Shown here: positions 53,477 to 62,804 of the stretch, piece after piece
How the letters are laid out: each line of letters starts with the position of its first letter
How positions within the stretch are numbered: position 1 is the first letter of the stretch
From: Deltaproteobacteria bacterium
GTDB taxonomy: Bacteria > JADJOY01
NCBI GenBank assembly: GCA_016713535.1
Contig: JADJOY010000007.1
Span: forward strand, 62,001 to 126,000
DNA length: 64,000 bases
Direction of reading: 5' to 3'
Translations under genes and position numbers: made by a program
The notes under the pieces: generated by a model
What the model was told of the DNA's origin: nothing
The model's database searches: none
The model's input: the letters and a program-made list of their open reading frames with translations, nothing else

Positions 53477-54750
53477 TTACCGAAGATCAGGTCGAGGGGA
53501 TTGATCAACAAACTGTAATAGAGGCGCAGCCCGACTTCGAAACCGTCGGTGGGGCGGAAGTTCTTGCCGGCGATCAGCGTCTGCGTCTGGTAGCCGCCCA
53601 TGATGTCCACCGGCACCCCGTAGCGCAGCAGCGAGAGCGCGCCCGTGAACTTGAAGTTGTGCTTGTAGAGGGCCTTGTTGTCCTCTTCCTGGTCGCTGTC
53701 CCACACCGCCGACAGCGAGTCGTAGTCGGTGTCGAACCCGCGCTGGTGTACGTAGGACGCCTGGACCGCGAACAGCGCCGGCAACGCCTTCTGGAACTCC
53801 GGGTTGGAGCGCGTGAGCCAGCTCGGCTCGTCGGGTCCGCGCAGCACGTCGTAGCGCAGCACCGAGCCGATGCCGTAGAGGTCGCCGCGGGTCACGGTGT
53901 AGGTGGGCCCGATGTACGGCGCGTAGTTCACGATCAGCGGGTTGTACTTGCCGACCGGGCTCGCGAACTCGCGCGGCAGGTAGTGCTCGTAGAAGAGGTC
54001 GAAGCTGAGCGTGAAACGGTCGACGACCGAGTCCGGCAGCCTCCAGTCGCTGGTCAGGTGGAAGCCGATGTCGCCGTTGGTGATGAAGTCGAACCCGGAG
54101 CTGCCGATCGCGCCCAGGATCTCCGGGTTCGCCTTGGCGCCGGTGAACGTGTTGCCGAACGCGAACACCGTGACCTGGCTCCACGGCTGACGGTACAGGT
54201 TCACCAGCACCGCGAGGATCACGTCGCCGGGGGTGGAGTAGGCGGACCAGTTGGGTGGCTTCGGCTGACCGAGGCTGCCGGCCCAGTCCCAGAAGTCGTC
54301 ACCCGTCATCTGGCGGTTGAACTCGGGGATGAAGTCGCCCGCTTCCCAGTCCAGCTTGAGGTCGGTCTTCTGGGAGATCAGGAACGGGAAGACCACGGCG
54401 ACCGAAAACCAGTCGGTGACGCCGATGGCGAGGCGGTTGACCTGGACCTCGGTCTCGTTCACGCCCGGCACCAGGATGTTGCCCTGGAACTCGCCGGTGG
54501 GGGCATAGCGCTCCACGGGGTCGGCGAGGTCGACCAGGTTGCCGGAGCCGTCGTAGCGGCCCTGGGTCGCGGTGCTGCCGTAGGTCGAGTCGAAGATCAC
54601 CGCGCCCTGCGGCGGCGTGTCGGCGATCCCGGCGCGGGCGGCGCCGGCCAGCGCGACCACGACGAGCGCCGCGAGCGAGGACGCCAGCCCGGCGACGCGG
54701 CTGGCTCGTCCCCGGCCGGTCGCTCGCCCCGCCAGAGCGGCTCCCGTCAC
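53473..54750 (-). CDS. Outer-membrane beta-barrel protein, family not identified
   Basis: GTG 54750 overlaps the stop of the upstream gene (GTGA) and gives 425 residues. A basic stretch and ASSLAALVVVALAGAARA form the signal peptide. The mature part begins with PQGAVIFDSTYGSTATQGRY and continues as amphipathic strands (VQVNRLAIGVTDWFSVAVVF, GDVILAVLVNLYRQPW, FKFTGALSLLRYGVPVDIMG, FEVGLRLYYSLLINPLDLIF). The last residues are FGK, not a terminal aromatic. Such barrels in specialised operons often move a small hydrophobic compound through the outer membrane. It sits between an NTN-hydrolase-like lipoprotein gene and a KAS III gene, overlapping both by 4 bp, so the three proteins are probably made in step. 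Confidence 0.75.
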   Translation of the reverse strand: MTGAALAGRATGRGRASRVAGLASSLAALVVVALAGAARAGIADTPPQGAVIFDSTYGSTATQGRYDGSGNLVDLADPVERYAPTGEFQGNILVPGVNETEVQVNRLAIGVTDWFSVAVVFPFLISQKTDLKLDWEAGDFIPEFNRQMTGDDFWDWAGSLGQPKPPNWSAYSTPGDVILAVLVNLYRQPWSQVTVFAFGNTFTGAKANPEILGAIGSSGFDFITNGDIGFHLTSDWRLPDSVVDRFTLSFDLFYEHYLPREFASPVGKYNPLIVNYAPYIGPTYTVTRGDLYGIGSVLRYDVLRGPDEPSWLTRSNPEFQKALPALFAVQASYVHQRGFDTDYDSLSAVWDSDQEEDNKALYKHNFKFTGALSLLRYGVPVDIMGGYQTQTLIAGKNFRPTDGFEVGLRLYYSLLINPLDLIFGK

Positions 54751-56719
54751 TGGCCCGGCCTCGCGAAGATCTCGGGGCCGTAGTGATTGAAGCGGCCATC
54801 GGTGGCGGGCAGCCGCCCCATCGCCACCCACAGCTCGCGGGCGTCGGGCGCGAACAGCGCGTTGTGCATCGAGATCTGCGGGTCGAAGAACCCGGGCCGC
54901 TTCTGCAGATCGAGCAGCCACTGGGCGTCGACCGGGCCGCCCGCCTCGGCGAGCGCGGCGTCGAGCTTCGAATGGATGCTCACCGAGCTGAAGTACGTGG
55001 TGCCCCAGTTGCGCTGATCGGGCAGGCCGAGGCTGATCGGCAGCGGCAGCGGCACGTTCTCGGGTCCGTCCGTGAGGTTCTTCACGTAGTGGATCGCGTT
55101 GCGCAAGTCGTCGCTCGTGACGCTCCCGAGCGGCGCCCCTTGGCGTCGAGGTTTCCCGGATCGGAGAGGTCACTGGTGAACTCGTAGAAGCCGTCGTCGG
55201 GCTTGTGATCGATGTTGGCGTCGAGCTCGACCACGCGCATGTCGTCGTGAGGACCGTCGGCCAGGAAGACGTTCCAGCCCGTCACCGGGCTCTGCCGGCG
55301 CAGGATCGCCTCGGCGTCGCCGAGGCTCTCGGCGTCCTCGACGATCTCGCGGATCATCCACGGTCCGAGGGCCCCCTGCGGGTTGAGCCGGTAGGGCTGC
55401 GCGGCGAACAGGTTCCCGACCACCGCGTCGTCGAAGGTCTCGCAGCGATTGATGGCGGCCACGATGCCGCGCTCGCTCATCCCCGACAGCATCCAGCCGA
55501 TCCCCGTGTAGCCGACGCTCGCGAACGACGGACGCGGCGCGCCGTCCTCGCCGACCGGGTGGTAGACGATCAGCGTCGTGAAGTCGTGAAGGACGTTGAT
55601 GTCGAGGAGCGCCATGGCGCGCGCCACCAGCATCTGGCCGTCGGCGCTCATCGCGCCTCGCACACCCAGGTTCCACGCCGGGATGCTGCCCGAGGCCTCC
55701 TCGGGGCGAATGTTGCCGAAGTCCTCGAGGGCGCGCTCGGCGGCCCCGACCACGAAGGTGAAGCGCAGGAGCCGCGCCACGTTCGGGTGCAGCGGCGGCG
55801 GCACGTCGATCTGGTCGAGGTCCGCCGCCTCCACGTCCACGGCCACCGGAGTGCCGGGGGCATAGGCCTCCGGCGCCTTGATCGTGATCACCGGGTGGAG
55901 GTCGTCGCCGTTGTCGCTCCACACCGCGGTGTCGGCGCGGGTGAAGACCCGATCGTTGAGGCGGACCCGCAACGTCGAGAGGTCGACTCCCTCGGGATCG
56001 AAGAAGTTCGGGAACGCGATGTCGCCGAGACGGAAGACCAGCGTGGGCTGCGCGGGCATCCCCTTCACGACCGCGAACGGCGAGGCGGGGAACGGGTCGA
56101 GGACGTTCTCGCCGGGCTCGTCGGTCTGGCCGTCCTCGTCGTTGTCGACGCCGTCGCTCGTGAGCGCCGCCGGCAGCGTCACCGATTCGAGCACCGGCGA
56201 CTGGAGGATCTTCAGGAACACCGTGATGTTGACGAGGCTCAGGATCGAGTCGAGCAGCGTGTTGAGGATCAGCACGTCCTCGTAGTCGTACTGCGCGCCG
56301 TCGGCGATGCCGCGGATCTCGTCGCGATAGCGCGCCGGGATGTACGGCTCGAGCCCGTGCGCCGCGTCCTTCAGGAACTCGTACGCGAACTGGCCGTTCT
56401 CGAAGCGCGGATCGTCGTAATAGGTGAGCACGCTCGCGATGCTGGGCTGCTCGCGGGCGAAATACGGGATCAGCGAGGCGGTCAGGAACTGGGTGAAGAC
56501 CTGGCGGATCTCGGACGAGTAGGCCTGGCCGATCTGATAGCCCATCTCGTAGTAGGTGCCCGAGACGTGCAGCACCCGGTTCTCGTCGGGGTCGATGAGC
56601 TTGGTGCTCTGGGCGCAGCCGGCCGCCATCGGCAGGAACGAGACGAGGGCGAGCAGCGCGACCCAGCGCCGTCGCGGACGCACCGATCGGGTGGCGCGGG
56701 GTATTCGAGGACGCGTCAT
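54747..56719 (-). CDS. C45/NTN-hydrolase-like lipoprotein, one frame break
   Basis: ATG 56719 opens a lipoprotein signal peptide (WVALLALVSFLPMAAG then Cys). The early part fits acyl-transferase-type NTN hydrolases (HVSGTYYEMGYQIGQAYSSE; YDYEDVLILNTLLDSIL). An Ig-like insert follows (DLSTLRVRLNDRVFTRADTA). The core resumes at RGAMSADGQMLVARAMALLD, then SERGIVAAINRCETFDDAVV. The Cys nucleophile expected just before the core is not seen; GSIPAWNLG offers a Ser instead. The frame breaks at C-run 55136-55139 (G-run in the gene) near LDAKG; one added base joins it to SDDLRNAIHYVKNLTDGPEN, for 657 residues. The enzyme would cleave or transfer an amide or ester acyl group in the envelope. Its stop overlaps the barrel gene. 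Confidence 0.78.
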
Positions 56720-57059
56720 CGCGAGGGGCCCGAGCTGGTTGGAGGAGGCGCCGTCGACGACGCGGCGGCCGATTCTGTCACGCGCATCCGACGAGGCGCA
56801 ATCGCGCGCTTCTGGCGCGCCGCGAGGTGCGGTTTCCTTGACGCGGGCGGCACCGGCGGGTAACCCGCCTCGGTCTCGCGAGCGCGGTCCGTCCGCGCCC
56901 ACGAAGCGCGACAAGGGTGCGGCGACTCTCCGCCGCAGGAAACTCGGGTGGTCGGGCCGCCACCTGGCGAAACCGGTGTCAGCCCTGCGTCGCCCCTGGA
57001 TGCCGCCGTCCCCGGCGGGCGTTCGCCGCGATGCAGTCACCGGCGCGGAGCCAGGCAAG
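56720..57059. promoter_or_regulatory. Divergent gap between the NTN-hydrolase-like and antiporter genes
   Basis: These 340 bases separate two start codons. They are GC-rich throughout and carry no array hairpin. I see no clear promoter boxes. Long frames crossing the gap on both strands have no family likeness. Confidence 0.3.
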
Positions 57060-58485
57060 ATGATCCGTCCCCGACACCGACCTGCGTTCGCCGGCCGAGC
57101 CGCCTCCACGCCACGCCGGCCGCCGAGCCTCGGCGCGTGTCTCGTCGCGAGCGCGGCGCTCGTGATCGGCGCGCTCGCGCTGGCGGCCCCGGCGCTGGCG
57201 TCCGGGGAGGCCAGCCACGTCGATCCGGTGGCGAACCTCGCGATCCAGCTCGTGGTGATCCTGTGGGCCGGCAAGCTGGGCGGCGAGCTCGCGATCCCGC
57301 GCCGGCCAGCCGGCGGTGCTCGGCGAGCTCGTCATCGGCATCGCGCTCGGCGCGCTCCCTCACCTGGGGATCGCCTGGCCGGCGACCCTGGCTCACGATC
57401 CGACGCTCGAGATGCTGGCGCGGCTCGGCGTGCTGATCCTCCTCTTCGAGGTCGGGCTCGAATCCACCGTCTCCCAGATGCTCGCGGTGGGCTGGACTTC
57501 ATTGCTGGTCGCCATCCTCGGCGTGATCGCTCCGTTCGCGCTCGGATGGGCCGTGAGCGCGTGGATGCTCCCCGAGGCCAGCCGCTACGTGCACGCGTTC
57601 ATCGGCGCCACGCTGTGCGCGACCAGCGTCGGCATCACGGCGCGGGTGCTCCAGGACATGGGCGCGTCGCAGAGTCGCGAGGCGCGCGTGATCCTGGGCG
57701 CGGCGGTGATCGACGACGTGCTGGGCCTGGTGATCCTCGCCGTGGTGAGCGGTGTGATCGTCGGCGCCGACGGCGGCGCGCCCATCACGCCGGTCGGCGT
57801 CGCGGCGATCGTCGGCAAGGCGGCGGCGTTCCTCGGCATCGCGCTCGCGCTCGGTGGTGTGTTGACCCCGCGGGCCTTCTCGCTCGCCTCGCGGCTGCGC
57901 TCGAAGGGGGTCCTGCTCGCGGCGGGCCTGACGTTCTGCTTCTTGCTCTCGTGGCTCTCGGCGGAGATCGGGCTGGCCGCGATCGTCGGCGCGTTCGCCG
58001 CGGGGCTGATCCTCGAGAACGTCCACTACCGCGACTTCGTCGATCGCGGCGAGCACGAGCTCGAGGAGCTGGTCCACCCCATCGCGAGCTTTCTGGTGCC
58101 GATCTTCTTCGTGCTGATGGGGATGCGCGCCGACGTCACCGCGTTCGCCGACCCTGCCGTGCTGGGGCTCGCGGCCGCGCTCACCGTCGTGGCGATCCTC
58201 GGCAAGCAGGCGTGCGCCCTCGGCGCTCTCGGCCAGGGCCTCGACAGCTTGTCGGTCGGGATCGGCATGATCCCCCGTGGGGAAGTGGGGCTGATCTTCG
58301 CGAACATCGGGCTCTCGCTCACCGTCGCCGGCAGCGCGATCGTGTCGCCACCGGTGTACTCGGCGCTCGTGGTGATGGTGGTGGTCACCACCCTCGCCAC
58401 CCCACCCGCGCTGCGCTGGAGCCTGGGCCGCAGCACGCGGGCCAGGGCCGCGGCCGCGGAGGCATCCCCGCCCGCGCCTGCGTGA
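57060..58485 (+). CDS. CPA2-type cation/proton antiporter, one frame break
   Basis: ATG 57060 (GAG-rich site upstream) starts a signal-like helix (LVASAALVIGALALAAPALA) and the first transport helix (VANLAIQLVVILWAGKLGGE). The frame changes at about 57303-57316; one surplus or two missing bases join it to QPAVLGELVIGIALGALPHL. The rest has ARLGVLILLFEVGLEST, VILGAAVIDDVLGLVILAVV with the Asp-Asp ion site in helix 5, and VGAFAAGLILENV. Corrected length is about 474 residues. CPA2 members (NapA, KefB/C, GerN types) exchange Na+ or K+ for protons across the inner membrane. No TrkA-type domain is attached, although the next gene carries a TrkA-C-like tail. The ClC gene follows after 22 bp, so the two probably form an ion-transport operon. 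Confidence 0.88.
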
Positions 58486-58507
58486 TCTCCGTCCCGAGGG
58501 CCACGCC

Positions 58508-60589
58508 ATGTCCCGCCGCGTCCAGCACTTCGATCACACCCCGATCCTGATGGTGCTGCTGCCGTGTCTGGTGGGCGTGCTCACGGCCGGCGCGGCGATC
58601 GCGTTCGTGTACCTGATCGCCGGGGTCCAGTGGCTGGCGATCGGCTCGACCGACCTGCCGCTCAAGGTGCTCCATCAGGTGCCGACCTGGCGGGTGCTGA
58701 TCGCGCCGATGCTGGGCGGGCTCGTGGTGGGCCCGCTGGTGCGCTACCTCGCGCCCGAGGCGCAGGGGCACGGCGTGCCCGAGGTGATCGAGGCCGTCAC
58801 GATCCGCGGCGGTGTGATCCGCGGCCGTGTGGCGACGGTGAAGTCGCTGGCCTCCGCGCTCACCATCGGCAGCGGCGGCTCGGTGGGCCGCGAGGGTCCG
58901 ATCGTGCAGATCGGAGCGGCGGTCGGCTCGGTGGTGGCGCAGGCGCTCAAGCTTCCGCCCGCATCGACGCGCACCCTCGCCGCGTGTGGAGCGGCGGGCG
59001 GGATCGCCGCGGCGTTCAACGCGCCGATCGCGGGGGCGTTCTTCGCGCTCGAGGTGATCACCGGCAACTTCGCGATGCCGTCGTTCGGCCCGGTGATCCT
59101 GTCGTCGGTGATGGCCACGGTCGTGTCGCGCGCCTACTTCGGCGACCACCCGGCCTTCGTCGTCCAGCCCTACGCGCTGCAGAGCATCTACGAGATCCCG
59201 CTCTACGTCGGGCTCGGGCTGGTGTGCGGGCTGGTCGCGGTGGTGTTCGTGCGCGTCATGAACTCGTTCGAGCACGGCGCAGCGCGAGTACCCGTGCCGC
59301 GCGAGTGGCGCCCGGCTCTCGGTGGTCTGATCCTCGGCGCCATGATCCTCGCCCTGCCCAACCTCTACGGGGTGGGTTACGTGACGATGGACGGCGCGCT
59401 CAGCGGCAGCCTGACCTGGACGCTGCTCGCGGTGCTGCTACCGGCCAAGATCATCGCCACCAGCCTGACGCTCGCGAGCGGCGGGTCGGGCGGCGTCTTT
59501 CTCCCCGCGCTCTACCTGGGAGCGATCGCGGGCGGGCTCTACGGAAAGCTCGTTCAGCACCTGCTTCCGACGGTCACCGCGGGATCGGGCGCCTACGCGC
59601 TGGTCGGCATGGCGGGCGTGCTCTCCGCCGCCACGCACTCGCCGCTCACGGCGCTCCTGCTGCTCTTCGAGATGAGCGGTGACTACAAGATCATCCTGCC
59701 GGTGATGCTGGTGGTCACCCTCGCCACCTCGGTGGCGCGCTCCCTCGAGCGCGAGTCGCTCTACTCGAACGCGCTGGTCCAGCGCGGCGTCAAGCTCCAC
59801 CGCCGCGAGGACGTGATCATGCGCAGCCACACCGTCGGCGAGGTGATGCGCCCGGTGGACTTCACGCTGCGCGAGTCGGCGCCGATCGGGGACGTGATCG
59901 CCGCCTTTCTCACCCGCGGGCTGGTGCGCGCCTACGTCGTCGACGACGCCGAGAAGCTGGTCGGCGAGGTCTCCATCCTCGACATCCAGGACCCCGAGGT
60001 GCGGGCGCTCGGCGACCTCGTGAACGCCCGCGACCTCGCGCGCTCCGAGGCGCGCGCGATCCGCAGCACCGACACGCTCGCCGACACCCTCGACGAGCTG
60101 GTGTGGGAAGAGCGCGACGAGCTGCCCGCCGTCGACAGCGGCGGCAAGCTCGTGGGCGTGGTGTCGCGCCGCGACGTGCTGCGCGTTTACACGAACGAGC
60201 TGCTCACCGAGGACTTCCTGGGGATCGCCGACCACGCGTCCGATGGCCTCGGAGTGGGCCGTCCGAAGGTGGCCAGCCAGGTCCACCTCCACCCCGGCCT
60301 GGTCACCGAGCGGGTCCCCGTTCCCCAGGCCATGGCGGGACTGTCGCTGCGTGACGCCGACCTGCGCGCGTCGCACGGCCTGACGGTGGTCGCGGTGCGC
60401 AGGACCGGCGAGAGCGTCGAGCGCGTACCGGATCCGACCGCGCCGCTTCGTGCCGGGGACCTTCTCGTCGTGGTGGGCACCCTCGACCACATCGACCGCT
60501 TCCGCGCCACGAGGTCCGCGGCGCCGCCGGCAGCCGGTCCGTCGCCCGGGGCTCCCCCCGCGGCCACCTCTCCCGAGCGGAGCACGTGA
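58508..60589 (+). CDS. ClC-family chloride channel/transporter with CBS pair and TrkA-C-like tail
   Basis: ATG 58508 gives 693 residues. The ClC core has the filter segment GSGGSVGREGPIVQIG at 121-136, with gating Glu129, GGIAAAFNAPIAGAFFALE and GGSGGVFLPALYLGAIAGG. Residues from about 430 form two CBS domains (VGEVMRPVDFTLRESAPIGD; LADTLDELVWEERDELPAVD). The last ~110 residues (VPVPQAMAGLSLRDADLRAS, APLRAGDLLVVVGTLDHIDR) look like a TrkA-C/RCK-C domain. CBS pairs bind adenine nucleotides and TrkA-C domains bind other small ligands, so gating is likely controlled by cell state. The filter reads GSGGS where the Escherichia coli protein has GSGIP. It lies between an antiporter and trehalose synthesis, a set that suggests osmotic or pH adaptation. 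Confidence 0.93.
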   Translation: MSRRVQHFDHTPILMVLLPCLVGVLTAGAAIAFVYLIAGVQWLAIGSTDLPLKVLHQVPTWRVLIAPMLGGLVVGPLVRYLAPEAQGHGVPEVIEAVTIRGGVIRGRVATVKSLASALTIGSGGSVGREGPIVQIGAAVGSVVAQALKLPPASTRTLAACGAAGGIAAAFNAPIAGAFFALEVITGNFAMPSFGPVILSSVMATVVSRAYFGDHPAFVVQPYALQSIYEIPLYVGLGLVCGLVAVVFVRVMNSFEHGAARVPVPREWRPALGGLILGAMILALPNLYGVGYVTMDGALSGSLTWTLLAVLLPAKIIATSLTLASGGSGGVFLPALYLGAIAGGLYGKLVQHLLPTVTAGSGAYALVGMAGVLSAATHSPLTALLLLFEMSGDYKIILPVMLVVTLATSVARSLERESLYSNALVQRGVKLHRREDVIMRSHTVGEVMRPVDFTLRESAPIGDVIAAFLTRGLVRAYVVDDAEKLVGEVSILDIQDPEVRALGDLVNARDLARSEARAIRSTDTLADTLDELVWEERDELPAVDSGGKLVGVVSRRDVLRVYTNELLTEDFLGIADHASDGLGVGRPKVASQVHLHPGLVTERVPVPQAMAGLSLRDADLRASHGLTVVAVRRTGESVERVPDPTAPLRAGDLLVVVGTLDHIDRFRATRSAAPPAAGPSPGAPPAATSPERST

Positions 60590-60590
60590 C

Positions 60591-62783
60591 GTGTCTCGGC
60601 TCCTGATCGTGTCCAACCGGCTACCGGTCAGCGTGTCCGTCAACCGGGGCCGGGTCGCGCTCGGGCGCAGCACGGGCGGGCTCGCTACCGGACTCGAGCG
60701 GGTGCACCGCGACGGCGACTCGCTCTGGATCGGATGGCCGGGAACCCAGGGCTCGTTGGGCGCCGAGCTGGACGCTTCGATGCACGCGCGCATGGCCGCG
60801 CGGCGCTTGGTCCCGGTGCACCTCGAGCCCGAGGAGGTCAGCAGGTTCTACGAAGGTTTTGCCAACGAGGTGCTGTGGCCGAGCTTCCATTATCTCCTCG
60901 ATCGAGTGCCCATCGAGATCCAGGACTGGCAGCTCTACGAGCAGATCAACGACCGGTTCGCGGAGGTGATCGCCCGCCATCACCGACCCGGCGACCTGGT
61001 GTGGATCCACGACTACCACCTGATGCGGCTGCCGGCGCTGCTGCGCGCGCGCGTCCCCTCCGCGCGGATCGGCTTCTTCCTCCACATCCCCTTCCCGCCC
61101 AGCGATCTGTTCCGCACCCTGCCCGGCCGGCGCCCGCTGCTCGAAGGCATCCTCGGCGCGGACCTGGTCGGGTTTCACACGGCGGGCTACCTGCGCCACT
61201 TCGCCGCCTCCACCCTCAGGATCCTCGGCCTGCCGGTGGAGATCGACCGGGTCGAGGTCGGGGGCCGGACGGTGCGGGTCGGCGTCTTCCCGATGAGCGT
61301 GGACGCCGCCCACTTCGCGGCCCTCGCGGCGACCCCGCGCGTCTCGAAAGACGCGGAAGCGCTGCGTGTCGATCCGCGATGTCAGATCCTGGTCGGCATC
61401 GATCGCCTGGACTACACGAAGGGCATCCCGCGGCGCTTGCTCGCGTTCGAGCGCCTCCTCGCGCGGCATCCGGAGCTTCACGGGCGCGTCCGGCTGGTGC
61501 AGGTCGCATCTCCGTCGCGCTCGGTGGTGCGCGCCTACCGCGAGTTCCGCGCCACCGTCGACAGGCTGATCGGTCGCATCCACGGCGCCTTCGCGACGCC
61601 GAGCTGGGCTCCGGTTCACTACATCCACCGGAGCTTCTCCGAACGACAGGTCGCGGCGCTCTACCGCGCGGCGGACGTGATGCTGGTCACACCCATCCGC
61701 GACGGCATGAACCTCGTGGCGAAAGAGTTCGTGGCAAGCCGCGTCGACGACGAAGGCGTCTTGGTGCTCAGCGAGTTCGCCGGCGCCGCGGACGAGCTGG
61801 CCGGAGCGCTGATGGTCAACCCGTACGACCTCGACGAGGCCGCCAACACGTTCCATCGCGCGCTCACCATGGCCCCGGAGGAACGCCAGCGCAGGATGAG
61901 GACGATGCGAGAGCACGTCGCGCGTCACGACGTGTATCGCTGGACTCGACGCTTCATCGAGGCGCTCGAGCGATCTTCGACCGTGACCTCGCTCACGGGT
62001 CCAGCCGACCTGCCCGGACCACCTGGCGCCGAAGCGCTCGCGTCCTTGCGCGAGGCCCGGCGGCTGGTGCTGCTGCTCGACTACGACGGGACGCTGGTTC
62101 CATTCGCGTCTCGCCCCGAGCTCGCCGGCCCGGATCCGGCGCTGCTCGACCTGCTGACGGCCCTGACGGCGCGCCCGGCGACCGAGGTGCACATCGTGAG
62201 CGGGCGGACCCGCGAGAGCTTGTCCGGATGGTTCGGACAGCTCGCGGCCCACCTCCACGCCGAGCACGGCCTCGCGTCGCGCTCGGCCGACGGTACGCGC
62301 TGGCGCTCGCTGGCCCTTCCCGACCTGAGCTGGCGGGAGCGTGTCGCGCCGATCCTCGCCCAGTTCGCGGAACGCACGCCGGGTGCGTTCGTCGAGCGCA
62401 AGGGTGCCGGGCTGGCCTGGCACTGGCGTGTCGCGGATCCGGAATTCGCCGCACACCAGGCGGACGAGCTGCGGCTCCACCTCTCGGAGCTGCTCTCCTC
62501 CAGCCCTGCCGCCGTACTGGTCGGTGACAAGGTCATCGAGGTGCGCCCGGTCGGCGTCAGCAAGGGACAGATCGTGGGTCCCATCGCCGAACGCGTCCCC
62601 GAGGGAACCGCGTGGGTCGCGATCGGCGACGACACCACCGACGAGGAGCTGTTCGCGGCGCTGCCCGAGGGTGGGATCGCGATCCACGTCGGCTCGAGAC
62701 CGAGCCGCGCTCGCTACCGGCTGAGCGACGTCGCCGCGGTGCGGGCCCTGCTCGCGAGCCTCGTCCCGACCGTCCCGACCTGA
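60591..62783 (+). CDS. otsA-otsB: Fused trehalose-6-phosphate synthase/phosphatase (OtsA-OtsB)
   Basis: GTG 60591 follows the ClC stop by one base and gives 730 residues. Residues 1-470 are a GT20 synthase: [88 protein letters not shown] and [13 protein letters not shown]. Residues from about 490 are an HAD phosphatase: [20 protein letters not shown] (nucleophile DYDGT), [19 protein letters not shown] and [19 protein letters not shown]. The enzyme makes trehalose 6-phosphate from UDP-glucose (or GDP-glucose) and glucose 6-phosphate and removes the phosphate. Both active sites look complete. Such fusions are common in eukaryotes and known in some bacteria. It converges with a glucanotransferase gene 21 bp away. 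Confidence 0.95.
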   Translation: MSRLLIVSNRLPVSVSVNRGRVALGRSTGGLATGLERVHRDGDSLWIGWPGTQGSLGAELDASMHARMAARRLVPVHLEPEEVSRFYEGFANEVLWPSFHYLLDRVPIEIQDWQLYEQINDRFAEVIARHHRPGDLVWIHDYHLMRLPALLRARVPSARIGFFLHIPFPPSDLFRTLPGRRPLLEGILGADLVGFHTAGYLRHFAASTLRILGLPVEIDRVEVGGRTVRVGVFPMSVDAAHFAALAATPRVSKDAEALRVDPRCQILVGIDRLDYTKGIPRRLLAFERLLARHPELHGRVRLVQVASPSRSVVRAYREFRATVDRLIGRIHGAFATPSWAPVHYIHRSFSERQVAALYRAADVMLVTPIRDGMNLVAKEFVASRVDDEGVLVLSEFAGAADELAGALMVNPYDLDEAANTFHRALTMAPEERQRRMRTMREHVARHDVYRWTRRFIEALERSSTVTSLTGPADLPGPPGAEALASLREARRLVLLLDYDGTLVPFASRPELAGPDPALLDLLTALTARPATEVHIVSGRTRESLSGWFGQLAAHLHAEHGLASRSADGTRWRSLALPDLSWRERVAPILAQFAERTPGAFVERKGAGLAWHWRVADPEFAAHQADELRLHLSELLSSSPAAVLVGDKVIEVRPVGVSKGQIVGPIAERVPEGTAWVAIGDDTTDEELFAALPEGGIAIHVGSRPSRARYRLSDVAAVRALLASLVPTVPT

Positions 62784-62804
62784 CCTCGCGCGAGCGTCAC
62801 ACGC

